From Labilithrix luteola (GTDB taxonomy: Bacteria > Myxococcota_A > Polyangia > Polyangiales > Polyangiaceae), in NCBI GenBank assembly GCA_026225435.1, contig JAMFST010000006.1:1-5078 (forward strand): a stretch of 5,078 nt of DNA. Reading direction: 5' to 3'. This document shows positions 1 to 5,078 of this stretch, piece by piece; the first letter of the stretch is position 1, and each line of letters begins with the position of its first letter. The notes under the pieces are model-generated. The model was not told where the DNA came from, ran no database searches, and worked only from the letters and a program-made list of their open reading frames with translations. A program made the position numbers and the translations under genes.

Positions 1-958
1 CGTCGCGGTCGACCGCCGACCAGTCGCTCCTGGCCAGCGTGCGCCGCTCGCCGATGCGCACCTTGGCCGAGAGGAGCGACCAGAGGTTGGACGCGGCGCG
101 CTCGATGCCGGCGACGCTGGGCACGTCGAGGCCCGAGTGGCGGCAGTCGCGCAGCCAGGCGTCGATGCGCGCGCTGGTGATCCGCTTGCCGAAGAAGTCG
201 GTGGCGATGTCCCCGATCTGGTGCGCCTCGTCGAAGATGACCGCGTCGTAGTTGGGGAGGGCGCTGGCGTAGCCCTCGCGGGCGCGGCGCAGGGCGAGGT
301 CGGCGAAGAAGAGGTGGTGATTGACGACGACGATGTCCGCGGCGTCGGCCAGGCGGCGCATCTTGGTGACGAAGCAGCGGTCGAAGTAGGTGCAGCCGTT
401 GCCGATGCGGGTGTCGCTGGAGGACTGGACCTCGCTCCAGAGGTGATCCGACTCGCCGACCTCCGAGAGGTCGGCGCGGTCGCCCGAGTCGGTGCGCTCG
501 GACCAGCGGCGGATGCGGGTGAGCTTCTCGCCGCCGGGCGCGGCGGACGCCTCGTCCAGGCGGCGGAGGCAGACGTAGTTCGCTAAGCCCTTCATCAAGG
601 CGGCGCGGAACTCGATCCCGTACGGGCGGAGCAGGCGGCGCACCAGCGGGATGTCCTTCTCGAAGATCTGCTCCTCGAGGTTCCGCGTGGCGGTCGAGAT
701 GATGACCTTCTTGCCGCTCAGGATCGCCGGGACGAGGTAGGCGAGCGTCTTTCCCGTGCCGGTGCCCGCCTCGACGAAGAGCGGCGCTTCCTCGCGCAGG
801 GCGGCGTCGACGGCCGCGGCCATGGCCAGCTGCCCCTCGCGCGCCTCGTACCCGGGGAAGGTGGCGGCGAGCCGGGAGGTGGCGCCGAGCACCTCCACGG
901 CGCTGACGGCGCTCGGGCCGCGCACGCCGTCGTAGACGGTGGGATCCGGGAAAGCCAC
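1..958 (-). CDS. DinG/Rad3-type (XPD-like) ATP-dependent DNA helicase, N-terminal half, cut by left edge
   Basis: About 319 residues are visible. By family knowledge this is a superfamily 2 helicase that unwinds DNA 5'-3' using ATP, probably cytoplasmic and in DNA repair. Seen in order: a Q-motif-like stretch (R40-E41-G-Q43), Walker A GTGTGKT (65-71), motif Ia STATRNLEEQ (88-97), the iron-sulfur region with C130 (KGLANYVC), C189 and C195, the family hallmark VVVNHHLFFADL (210-221), and the DEAH box (243-246) in AVIFDEAHQIGD. The C-terminal helicase motifs lie beyond the window. DinG-type enzymes use four Cys as iron-sulfur ligands; here the position corresponding to E. coli DinG Cys194 is R184, so only three are seen. 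GTG at 958 is chosen because the protein runs smoothly from VAFPDPTVYDG and GGAG lies 5 bases upstream. The gene is divergent from the TPR gene. It contains a TTA Leu codon (residue 125), rare in this DNA. It could equally be a YoaA-like paralogue. Confidence 0.93.
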   Translation of the reverse strand, partial: MAFPDPTVYDGVRGPSAVSAVEVLGATSRLAATFPGYEAREGQLAMAAAVDAALREEAPLFVEAGTGTGKTLAYLVPAILSGKKVIISTATRNLEEQIFEKDIPLVRRLLRPYGIEFRAALMKGLANYVCLRRLDEASAAPGGEKLTRIRRWSERTDSGDRADLSEVGESDHLWSEVQSSSDTRIGNGCTYFDRCFVTKMRRLADAADIVVVNHHLFFADLALRRAREGYASALPNYDAVIFDEAHQIGDIATDFFGKRITSARIDAWLRDCRHSGLDVPSVAGIERAASNLWSLLSAKVRIGERRTLARSDWSAVDRD

Positions 959-964
959 GCCGGC

Positions 965-973
965 TCCATAGCA
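965..973 (-). promoter_or_regulatory. Possible extended -10 element (TGCTATGGA) of the helicase gene, overlapping a GGAG ribosome site
   Basis: On the minus strand TG-C-TATGGA is followed by six bases and then the GTG start. Read as an extended -10, it would put transcription start on the first base of the GTG. The final base of the hexamer is A rather than the preferred T, and no -35 is visible. The same bases contain GGAG at Shine-Dalgarno distance, so the stretch may be a ribosome binding site with a promoter further upstream. The two readings conflict; the site is weak evidence alone and is listed because it has the same TGCTA-plus-spacing layout as the Uma2 gene start. Confidence 0.3.
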
Positions 974-984
974 TTGCCGGCCGG

Positions 985-1008
985 CGCCTCCCCGCGAAGT
1001 CGCCTCCC
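985..1008. repeat. Short direct repeat CGCCTCCC x2 between divergent genes
   Basis: CGCCTCCC occurs at 985-992 and again at 1001-1008, start-to-start distance 16 bases, in the 86-base divergent intergenic region. An imperfect inverted pair CCCCGC (990-995) and GCGGGG (1012-1017) overlaps it. Either could be a regulator site or a chance match in GC-rich DNA. Confidence 0.25.
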
Positions 1009-1020
1009 GGAGCGGGGGCT

Positions 1021-1029
1021 TGGTACCCT
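1021..1029 (+). promoter_or_regulatory. Extended -10 promoter element (TGGTACCCT) of the TPR gene
   Basis: TG-G-TACCCT fits the extended -10 form TGn-TAnnnT. Counting seven bases past the hexamer puts transcription start near 1036, giving a leader of about 9 bases before the ATG at 1045. No Shine-Dalgarno sequence precedes this ATG and no -35 hexamer is seen 16-18 bases upstream. The 13 bases from 1021 match those in front of the Uma2 gene at 10 positions, which strengthens both calls. Confidence 0.5.
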
Positions 1030-1044
1030 GGCGCAGTCCGCCGA

Positions 1045-3555
1045 ATGAAACCCCGCCCGACGCCGCCGATCGCCTCGGTTCGCCTCCCCTCGACGACGCC
1101 GCCGCCCAAGCACGGCAGCGCTGGCGAAGTCGCGGGCGCGGCTGCCGGTGCGCGGGCTCCGCGCGTCGACCGCGAGACGCCCAACGTGGAGCTGCGGCTC
1201 TCCATCGGACGGAGCGGCATCGGCTTCGAGCTGGCGCGGCCGGCCGACGCCTTCGGGCTCGCCACGGTGCCGACGCTCGATCTGCGCGTGCCGGGCATGC
1301 GCTTCCCGCTCGACGTGTCCGGTGGCGTGGCGCGCTTCCGGCACCGGCGTGGCGAGCTGGTCGCGCTGACCGTCGAGATCGACCGGCACCGGGCGATGCG
1401 CTGGGCGGCGAGCAAGCTGCGCGGGATCGTCTCGGTGGAGGTGCCCGAGCTGTGGGTGCGCGCGCGCGCGGGGGCGGCGACCATCGCCCTCATCGAGCCG
1501 GAGCGCGACGCGGTTCCGGCACGTCCGGCGCGGGGCGCACGTGCGGCGGCGCCGAAGATCCTCGCCTTCGAGCTGGTGCTCCTGCCGGAGGAGCGCGATC
1601 TGCGCTTCGTCGTCACCCACGCGCGCGGGACCGGACTGCCGGCGCCGCCGATGGCGCTGGCGCTGGCCGCGGCGAGCAAGCTGCTGCAGACGACGGCGTC
1701 GCGCGGAGCCCGCGCCGGCTCGCTCTTCACGCTGCCGGACGCGCTCGGGCGGCTGGTGCGGCACCTGTTGCCCGAGGCCGGTATCCGCTCCCCTTCTACG
1801 CGCGAGGCGCGCTGGTCGGGCATGGCGGCGGCCGACGATGCGTGGATTCTGCAAGCATCCGCCGACGGCGTCACCGCGGAGCCGAGCGAGGAAGCGGTGC
1901 GCGCCGGGGAGATCGCCCGGCTGACCCGCGCGGCCGACGACGCGCGAGCCGCCGGTGATCTGGTGCAAGCGCGCGCGCTCGATCTGGTGAGCATGGGCGG
2001 GGCGGCGCGCCATCCGGAGATCGCCCGGCGCATCGCCGAGATCGATCACGCGGCCGGCGGTCGGTCCGAGGCGGCGCTCTCGCTGCTGCGCGACATCGAG
2101 CGCGATCGCGCGGTCGCCCGCCCCGACAGCGGCCCGGACAAGGTGAAGACGGCGACCCGCGGGACCGAGGGGACGCTGCGGGCCGAGCTGCTGGAGGCGA
2201 CCGGTGATCTCGACGGGGCCCGGGCGGCCTTCGTGCGCGCGGGCGAGACCGAGACCGTGCCCGCCCTCGCCGCCGAGGCCTTCGTGCGCGCCGCGAAGCT
2301 GCTGAGCGATCCGCTCGATGCGCTGGTGTGGCTCGATCGCGCCGTGGCCGAGCGACCGGAGAGCGCGCGGCTGCGCTGGGCACGCGTGGAGCGACGGCTG
2401 TCGGCCGGGCGGATCGACGAGGCGCGCGCCGACGTGGAGTCGATCGCCGCGGCGAGCGCCGGTACGCCGACGAAGGGGGACCTCGCGAAGACGACCTACG
2501 CCATCTGGCGACGCGCGGGCGACGCCTGGCGCGATCGCGGTCTGCGCGCCGAGGCGAGCACTCTCTACGAACGAGCGCTGCGAGCCGCGCCGGACGATCC
2601 GTCGGCGCTCGCCGGTCTGGGGATGGCGCTGGCCGAGGGCGGTCGCGCGGCGCGTGGAGCCACCTTGCTGGCGCGCTCGATCGAGCTGAGCGAGGCGCGC
2701 GGCGAGGACACCTCGGCGAGCGAGCTGGCCCTCGCGGTGATCCTCGCGGAGAAGCTCTTCGATCTTCCGGCCGCGGCGGCGCGCGCGCGCATGGTGCCGG
2801 GGGATGCGTCGCGAGCCGCCGAAGCACGCGGGCTCGAGGGGCGCTGGCGTGGCCTGCTCGGCGATCGCATCGGCGCGTCGCTGGCGTTCGCGCGGCTGCG
2901 CGAGGCGGCGGAGACGTCGGCGCAGCACAGCGACGTGGCGGTCGACCGGGTCGTCGCGCTGTTGCTCGAGGCGGCGAGCTTCGAGCGCGACGTGCGCGGA
3001 GACCTGGCGAGCGCGCAGCGCCACCTGGGTGCGGCGCTGACGCTGGCGCCGGGCGACGCGGAGGTCGGACGGCTCTATCGTGAGGTGGGCGCGGCGCTCG
3101 CGCCCAAGGCTGCTCCGCCCTCGCGCGAGGTGGTCCCGACCACGCCGGAGGCGGCGACGGCGCCCGCTCCCGAGCCTTCGGGCACCGTGATTCACGACCC
3201 GCCGACGAAGTCCGCCGCGTCGCTCCCTCCCCTGCACGTCACGCGCGAGTCGGCCGCCTTCGACGAAGCCGAGGCGAGCGCCCGCGTCGACGACCTCATC
3301 GCCCAGCTCCGCGCGCGACCGGAGGACGACGAGGTGGTCGAGGAGCTGGCGCGCCTTCTCACGGCGCTCGATCGCGGCTTCGAGCTGCTCGCGCTGCTCA
3401 GCGCCCGCCTCGAGGATGCCCCGCCGGACGTGCGCGAGCGCTTGCTCCCCCGCCAGCGCACCGTGCTCGCCCGCCTCGCCGAGGACGCCGACCGCGACGG
3501 CCGCTCCGTCGAAGCGTCGGTGTTCCGCGATGCGCTCGAGATGCTCGACCAGTAA
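1045..3555 (+). CDS. Large cytoplasmic TPR-like repeat protein with an N-terminal beta-rich domain of unknown family
   Basis: 836 residues; no signal peptide or membrane segment seen, so probably cytoplasmic. Residues 1-46 are Pro/Ala/Arg-rich and look disordered. Residues 47-275 form a predicted beta-rich domain with alternating hydrophobic strands (around 48-62, 77-95, 105-112, 129-150, 172-192) that I do not recognise. Residues 285-685 are alpha-helical repeats; the best, 485-518, fits the TPR consensus with W4, A7, G8, W11, A20, Y24, A27 and P32, and a weaker copy follows at 519-552. Residues 686-735 are a Pro/Ala/Thr-rich linker. Residues 738-835 form a charged helical C-terminal module. 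TPRs bind proteins, so a scaffold role is inferred; the partner is unknown. The ATG at 1045 is supported by the -10 element just upstream; GTG at 1186 (V48) is an alternative start that would drop the disordered tail. An antisense open frame overlaps but looks non-coding. Confidence 0.88.
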   Translation: MKPRPTPPIASVRLPSTTPPPKHGSAGEVAGAAAGARAPRVDRETPNVELRLSIGRSGIGFELARPADAFGLATVPTLDLRVPGMRFPLDVSGGVARFRHRRGELVALTVEIDRHRAMRWAASKLRGIVSVEVPELWVRARAGAATIALIEPERDAVPARPARGARAAAPKILAFELVLLPEERDLRFVVTHARGTGLPAPPMALALAAASKLLQTTASRGARAGSLFTLPDALGRLVRHLLPEAGIRSPSTREARWSGMAAADDAWILQASADGVTAEPSEEAVRAGEIARLTRAADDARAAGDLVQARALDLVSMGGAARHPEIARRIAEIDHAAGGRSEAALSLLRDIERDRAVARPDSGPDKVKTATRGTEGTLRAELLEATGDLDGARAAFVRAGETETVPALAAEAFVRAAKLLSDPLDALVWLDRAVAERPESARLRWARVERRLSAGRIDEARADVESIAAASAGTPTKGDLAKTTYAIWRRAGDAWRDRGLRAEASTLYERALRAAPDDPSALAGLGMALAEGGRAARGATLLARSIELSEARGEDTSASELALAVILAEKLFDLPAAAARARMVPGDASRAAEARGLEGRWRGLLGDRIGASLAFARLREAAETSAQHSDVAVDRVVALLLEAASFERDVRGDLASAQRHLGAALTLAPGDAEVGRLYREVGAALAPKAAPPSREVVPTTPEAATAPAPEPSGTVIHDPPTKSAASLPPLHVTRESAAFDEAEASARVDDLIAQLRARPEDDEVVEELARLLTALDRGFELLALLSARLEDAPPDVRERLLPRQRTVLARLAEDADRDGRSVEASVFRDALEMLDQ

Positions 3556-3607
3556 AACGCGTTCGATCGCGCCGGCTCCGCCGCTCCCCGCCCCGGTGTC
3601 AGGGAGC

Positions 3608-3616
3608 TGCTAGGCT
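3608..3616 (+). promoter_or_regulatory. Extended -10 promoter element (TGCTAGGCT) of the Uma2 gene, predicted leaderless
   Basis: TG-C-TAGGCT is a good extended -10. Six bases separate the hexamer from the ATG at 3623, so transcription would start on the A of the start codon and the message would be leaderless. No Shine-Dalgarno sequence precedes the ATG. The in-frame stop TAG at 3611-3613 lies inside the element, so translation cannot start further upstream. No -35 is evident. Confidence 0.55.
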
Positions 3617-3622
3617 GGCGTA

Positions 3623-4201
3623 ATGGAGGCTGCCGCGAAGCTCGCCACGTACGACGACCTTCTCGCTGAACCGGGCGACACCCACGCCGAGATCATCGAC
3701 GGTGTCATCGTAGCGCCGCCAGCTCCGCTTCCCAAACACGCGCGCGCGCAGCGCAATACCGGCGAGCTGATCGGCGGCCCGTTCGACCCCAACGGCGACG
3801 GCCAAGGCCCCGGCGGGTGGTGGATTCTCCCCGAGGTGGAGGTTCGCCTCGCCGCGCTCACGGTCGTACGTCCGGACCTTTCGGGATGGCGACGCGGTCG
3901 ACTTCCCTCGCCCTGGGACGTTCGCCCCATCGACGTCGCGCCAGATTGGGTCTGCGAGATTCTCTCACCGAGCAACGCTGCTCACGACCGCGTGACCAAG
4001 CGACGGCTCTATGCCGCGCACGAGATCCCCTACTACTGGATCATCGATCCCGAAGCCCGCACGCTCGAAGCTCTCCGCTTCGACCGCGCGACCCAAGGAT
4101 GGTTCGAGGTCGGATCCTACGACGACGAATCGGTCGCTCGGGTTGAGCCCTTCGACGCGATCGAGCTCGAGGTCGGGCGGATATTCGTACCGAAAAAGTA
4201 G
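3623..4201 (+). CDS. Uma2-family (DUF820) putative PD-(D/E)XK endonuclease
   Basis: 192 residues, the usual length for the Uma2 family, a group with a restriction-endonuclease-like fold whose substrates and roles are mostly unknown. Seen: an N-terminal Uma2 start (YDDLLAEPGDTHAEIIDGVI, with E23), VVRPDLSGW carrying catalytic-type D85, DWVCEILSPSN carrying E112, the following D122 and K126 (DRVTKRRLY), and the family's IPYYWIIDPE strand (135-144). All expected acidic and Lys positions are present, so the protein looks intact. The start at 3623 is fixed by an upstream in-frame stop and the -10 element. Hand-counted G+C on three lines of this gene is about 60-67%, below the 70-80% counted in neighbouring genes, which may hint at transfer. 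No methylase or antitoxin partner is adjacent, so there is no basis for calling it part of a restriction system. It ends 15 bases from the convergent TerB-like gene. Confidence 0.92.
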   Translation: MEAAAKLATYDDLLAEPGDTHAEIIDGVIVAPPAPLPKHARAQRNTGELIGGPFDPNGDGQGPGGWWILPEVEVRLAALTVVRPDLSGWRRGRLPSPWDVRPIDVAPDWVCEILSPSNAAHDRVTKRRLYAAHEIPYYWIIDPEARTLEALRFDRATQGWFEVGSYDDESVARVEPFDAIELEVGRIFVPKK

Positions 4202-4216
4202 CCCGCGACGCGCGCG

Positions 4217-4768
4217 CTAGCTGGCTGCCGACGCGAGGCCGCGCTGGATGTCCTGCAGCGCCTCCTCGAGCTCGGCGGCGGAGAGACCGAGCGCCGTGGT
4301 GAGCTTGCCGAGCACCGTGTGCTCGTCCTCGCTCACGTCGTGGTTCGCCTGGGCGAGCAGCACGGCGACGCGGAGCACCTCGAGCGCATGCTCCTTGCGC
4401 GCCACGTTCTTCGCGACGGCGGCGATGCGCTTGTCGAGCCCGTCCTCGACGAGCTGCGTCTGCAGATCGGAGACGAGCGCTTCGATGGCCGGCGGCGGCA
4501 CCACCCCGGAGCAGACGTCGGTGACGACGCGCTCGAAGGTGCGTCGCTCGTCCGCATCGAAGTCACCGTCGGCGCAGGCGACGAGGTAGCCGCCCTCGAC
4601 GAGCGCCTCGAAGAGCAGGCAGGCGGAGGGATCGAACCCGGTCGGCACCGTCGCCTCGTCACCAGGACGCTGCCCGTAGGCGGCCGCCGTGAGCGACAGC
4701 ACGCTGGGCGACTCGCCGCCGAGCGAGCGCGCCATGTGCACCAAGGCCTGGATGCGAACCTCGTTCAT
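4217..4768 (-). CDS. TerB-like (tellurite-resistance TerB / DjlA N-terminal type) helical protein
   Basis: 183 residues, all-helical in appearance, without signal peptide. The TerB-like fold is seen as two similar halves: FEALVEGGYLVACADGDFDADE (53-74), with an acidic D67-x-D69-x-D71-x-D73-E74 cluster, and the helix VLRVAVLLAQANHDVSEDEH (131-150), with D144, E147, D148 and E149. In TerB such acidic clusters bind metal ions; whether this one does is inference. The first 50 residues are extra relative to a minimal TerB domain of about 140-150 residues. TerB proteins occur in stress and tellurite-resistance operons, but no terC, terD or other ter gene is here, so the role is unknown. The ATG at 4768 is firm on its upstream side because an in-frame TGA lies at 4781-4783; a weak AGGG sits 3 bases before it. 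M12 is a possible later start. It lies downstream of a same-strand gene but has its own promoter-like element. Confidence 0.85.
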   Translation of the reverse strand: MNEVRIQALVHMARSLGGESPSVLSLTAAAYGQRPGDEATVPTGFDPSACLLFEALVEGGYLVACADGDFDADERRTFERVVTDVCSGVVPPPAIEALVSDLQTQLVEDGLDKRIAAVAKNVARKEHALEVLRVAVLLAQANHDVSEDEHTVLGKLTTALGLSAAELEEALQDIQRGLASAAS

Positions 4769-4782
4769 GAACCCTGCGAGTC

Positions 4783-4788
4783 AGCGTA
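4783..4788 (-). promoter_or_regulatory. Possible -10 hexamer (TACGCT) of the TerB-like gene
   Basis: On the minus strand TACGCT has the TAnnCT form seen before the TPR and Uma2 genes. Transcription would start near 4776, giving a leader of about 8 bases before the ATG at 4768. It lacks the preceding TGn (AG-G context instead) and no -35 is seen, so it is weaker than the other two. Confidence 0.33.
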
Positions 4789-4848
4789 CTCGAACTTCGG
4801 CGGGCGGCGGCTCAATTCCGCGGGGATGGTTTGCGCGTGGATACGGCG

Positions 4849-5078
4849 TCACTGGGGCGTGCCAGCGAAGAGCAAGTTGACGGTGCCGGTGAGGTCGGTC
4901 ACCCCTTGCGCCACCGGAACGGCGGCCGGGCTGCTCGTCGTCCCCGCATCGGCGGCGGTGGCGGGCATGTTGTAGGCCGTGACCACGGCGTTGGCGATGA
5001 CCGTGCCATTGTTCGGCTCGTAGATGGCGTACGAGGCGGCGATCGGCGCCGGGATCACCTGGTCGGCAAGGCCGAACC
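4849..5078 (-). CDS. C-terminal end of a protein with a carboxypeptidase-regulatory-like beta domain (cut by right edge)
   Basis: The last 75 residues of a gene whose start lies beyond the right edge; the reading frame is open to base 5078, and the GTG at 5058 need not be the real start. The segment is rich in Ala, Thr, Val, Asn and Gly, with no Cys, Lys, Arg or His, as in many exported surface proteins. The pattern NGTVIANAVVTAYNMP (23-38), then an Ala/Thr/Ser/Pro-rich loop, then GVTDLTGTVNLLF (58-70) resembles a carboxypeptidase-regulatory-like or related Ig-type domain, where a TD-x-x-G turn leads into the final strand. This is a weak, pattern-based assignment. The stop TGA is at 4849-4851, 80 bases before the TerB-like gene on the same strand, and no terminator is visible between them. 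No signal peptide can be seen because the N-terminus is missing. Confidence 0.6.
   Translation of the reverse strand, partial: FGLADQVIPAPIAASYAIYEPNNGTVIANAVVTAYNMPATAADAGTTSSPAAVPVAQGVTDLTGTVNLLFAGTPQ

Noticed and set aside
137..586. A 149-codon plus-strand open frame opposite the helicase.
   Set aside because: Low-complexity Val/Ala/Gly/Asp-rich product lying antisense to conserved helicase motifs; a shadow frame.
1021..1034. Possible sigma-54 promoter (GG at 1022-1023 and GC at 1033-1034).
   Set aside because: The GG-to-GC spacing is one base short of the strict sigma-54 requirement and the TTGC/TGGCAC context is absent; the extended -10 reading fits better.
718..3237. An 839-codon open frame on the minus strand, antisense to almost the whole TPR gene and running into the helicase gene.
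   Set aside because: Its product is extremely Arg-rich with no recognisable domain, it reads the helicase region out of frame with the clear Walker A motif, and long antisense frames are expected when third positions are nearly all G or C. The plus-strand TPR match is far stronger.
3556..3607. Possible terminator after the TPR gene (palindromes AACGCGTT at 3556-3563 and CGATCG at 3564-3569).
   Set aside because: These are short self-complementary sites with no stem-loop and no T-run; not a credible intrinsic terminator.
4202..4216. Bidirectional terminator between the convergent Uma2 and TerB-like genes.
   Set aside because: Only 15 bases of alternating CG, with no stable hairpin or T-tract seen on either strand.
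3623..4768. Uma2 and TerB-like genes as a defence or toxin-antitoxin pair.
   Set aside because: The genes are convergent with separate promoters and no partner methylase, antitoxin or other defence gene is visible; proximity alone does not support a system.
4319..4975. A 218-codon plus-strand open frame across the TerB-like gene, the following intergenic region and the right-hand partial gene.
   Set aside because: It spans two better-supported minus-strand genes and has no domain signal or start-site evidence.

Overview
The window is very GC-rich. Hand counts of single 60-base lines give about 60-80% G+C, and coding frames show strong G/C bias at third codon positions. The gene content is a DinG-type helicase, a very large Ala/Arg-rich TPR protein, a Uma2 nuclease, a TerB-like protein and a secreted-looking beta protein. 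Together with the short-leader, extended -10 style starts, this suggests a myxobacterium-like organism (Myxococcota, possibly Polyangia). That placement is inference from style and gene content; there is no rRNA or other marker here.

Layout. Positions 1-958 (minus) hold the N-terminal half of a Rad3/DinG-family ATP-dependent helicase that runs off the left edge. An 86-base divergent intergenic region follows. Positions 1045-3555 (plus) encode an 836-residue protein with a beta-rich N-terminal domain of unknown family, a long TPR-like helical region, a Pro/Ala/Thr-rich linker and a helical C-terminal module. Positions 3623-4201 (plus) encode a Uma2-family (DUF820) putative PD-(D/E)XK endonuclease. 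It is convergent, with a 15-base gap, to a TerB-like protein at 4217-4768 (minus). Positions 4849-5078 (minus) are the C-terminal end of a protein that enters from the right edge and resembles a carboxypeptidase-regulatory-like beta domain.

How the genes fit together. I see no evidence of a shared pathway. Each complete gene appears to have its own promoter, and neighbours are divergent, convergent or separated by a promoter-like site. The most distinctive signals are a repeated 13-base promoter-like motif (TGnTAnnCTGGCG) placed so that transcription would begin at or within about 9 bases of the start codon, and a DinG-type helicase in which one of the four iron-sulfur cysteine positions is an arginine. 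I found no CRISPR array, tRNA, rRNA, insertion sequence or convincing terminator. No clear novel multi-gene system is visible.
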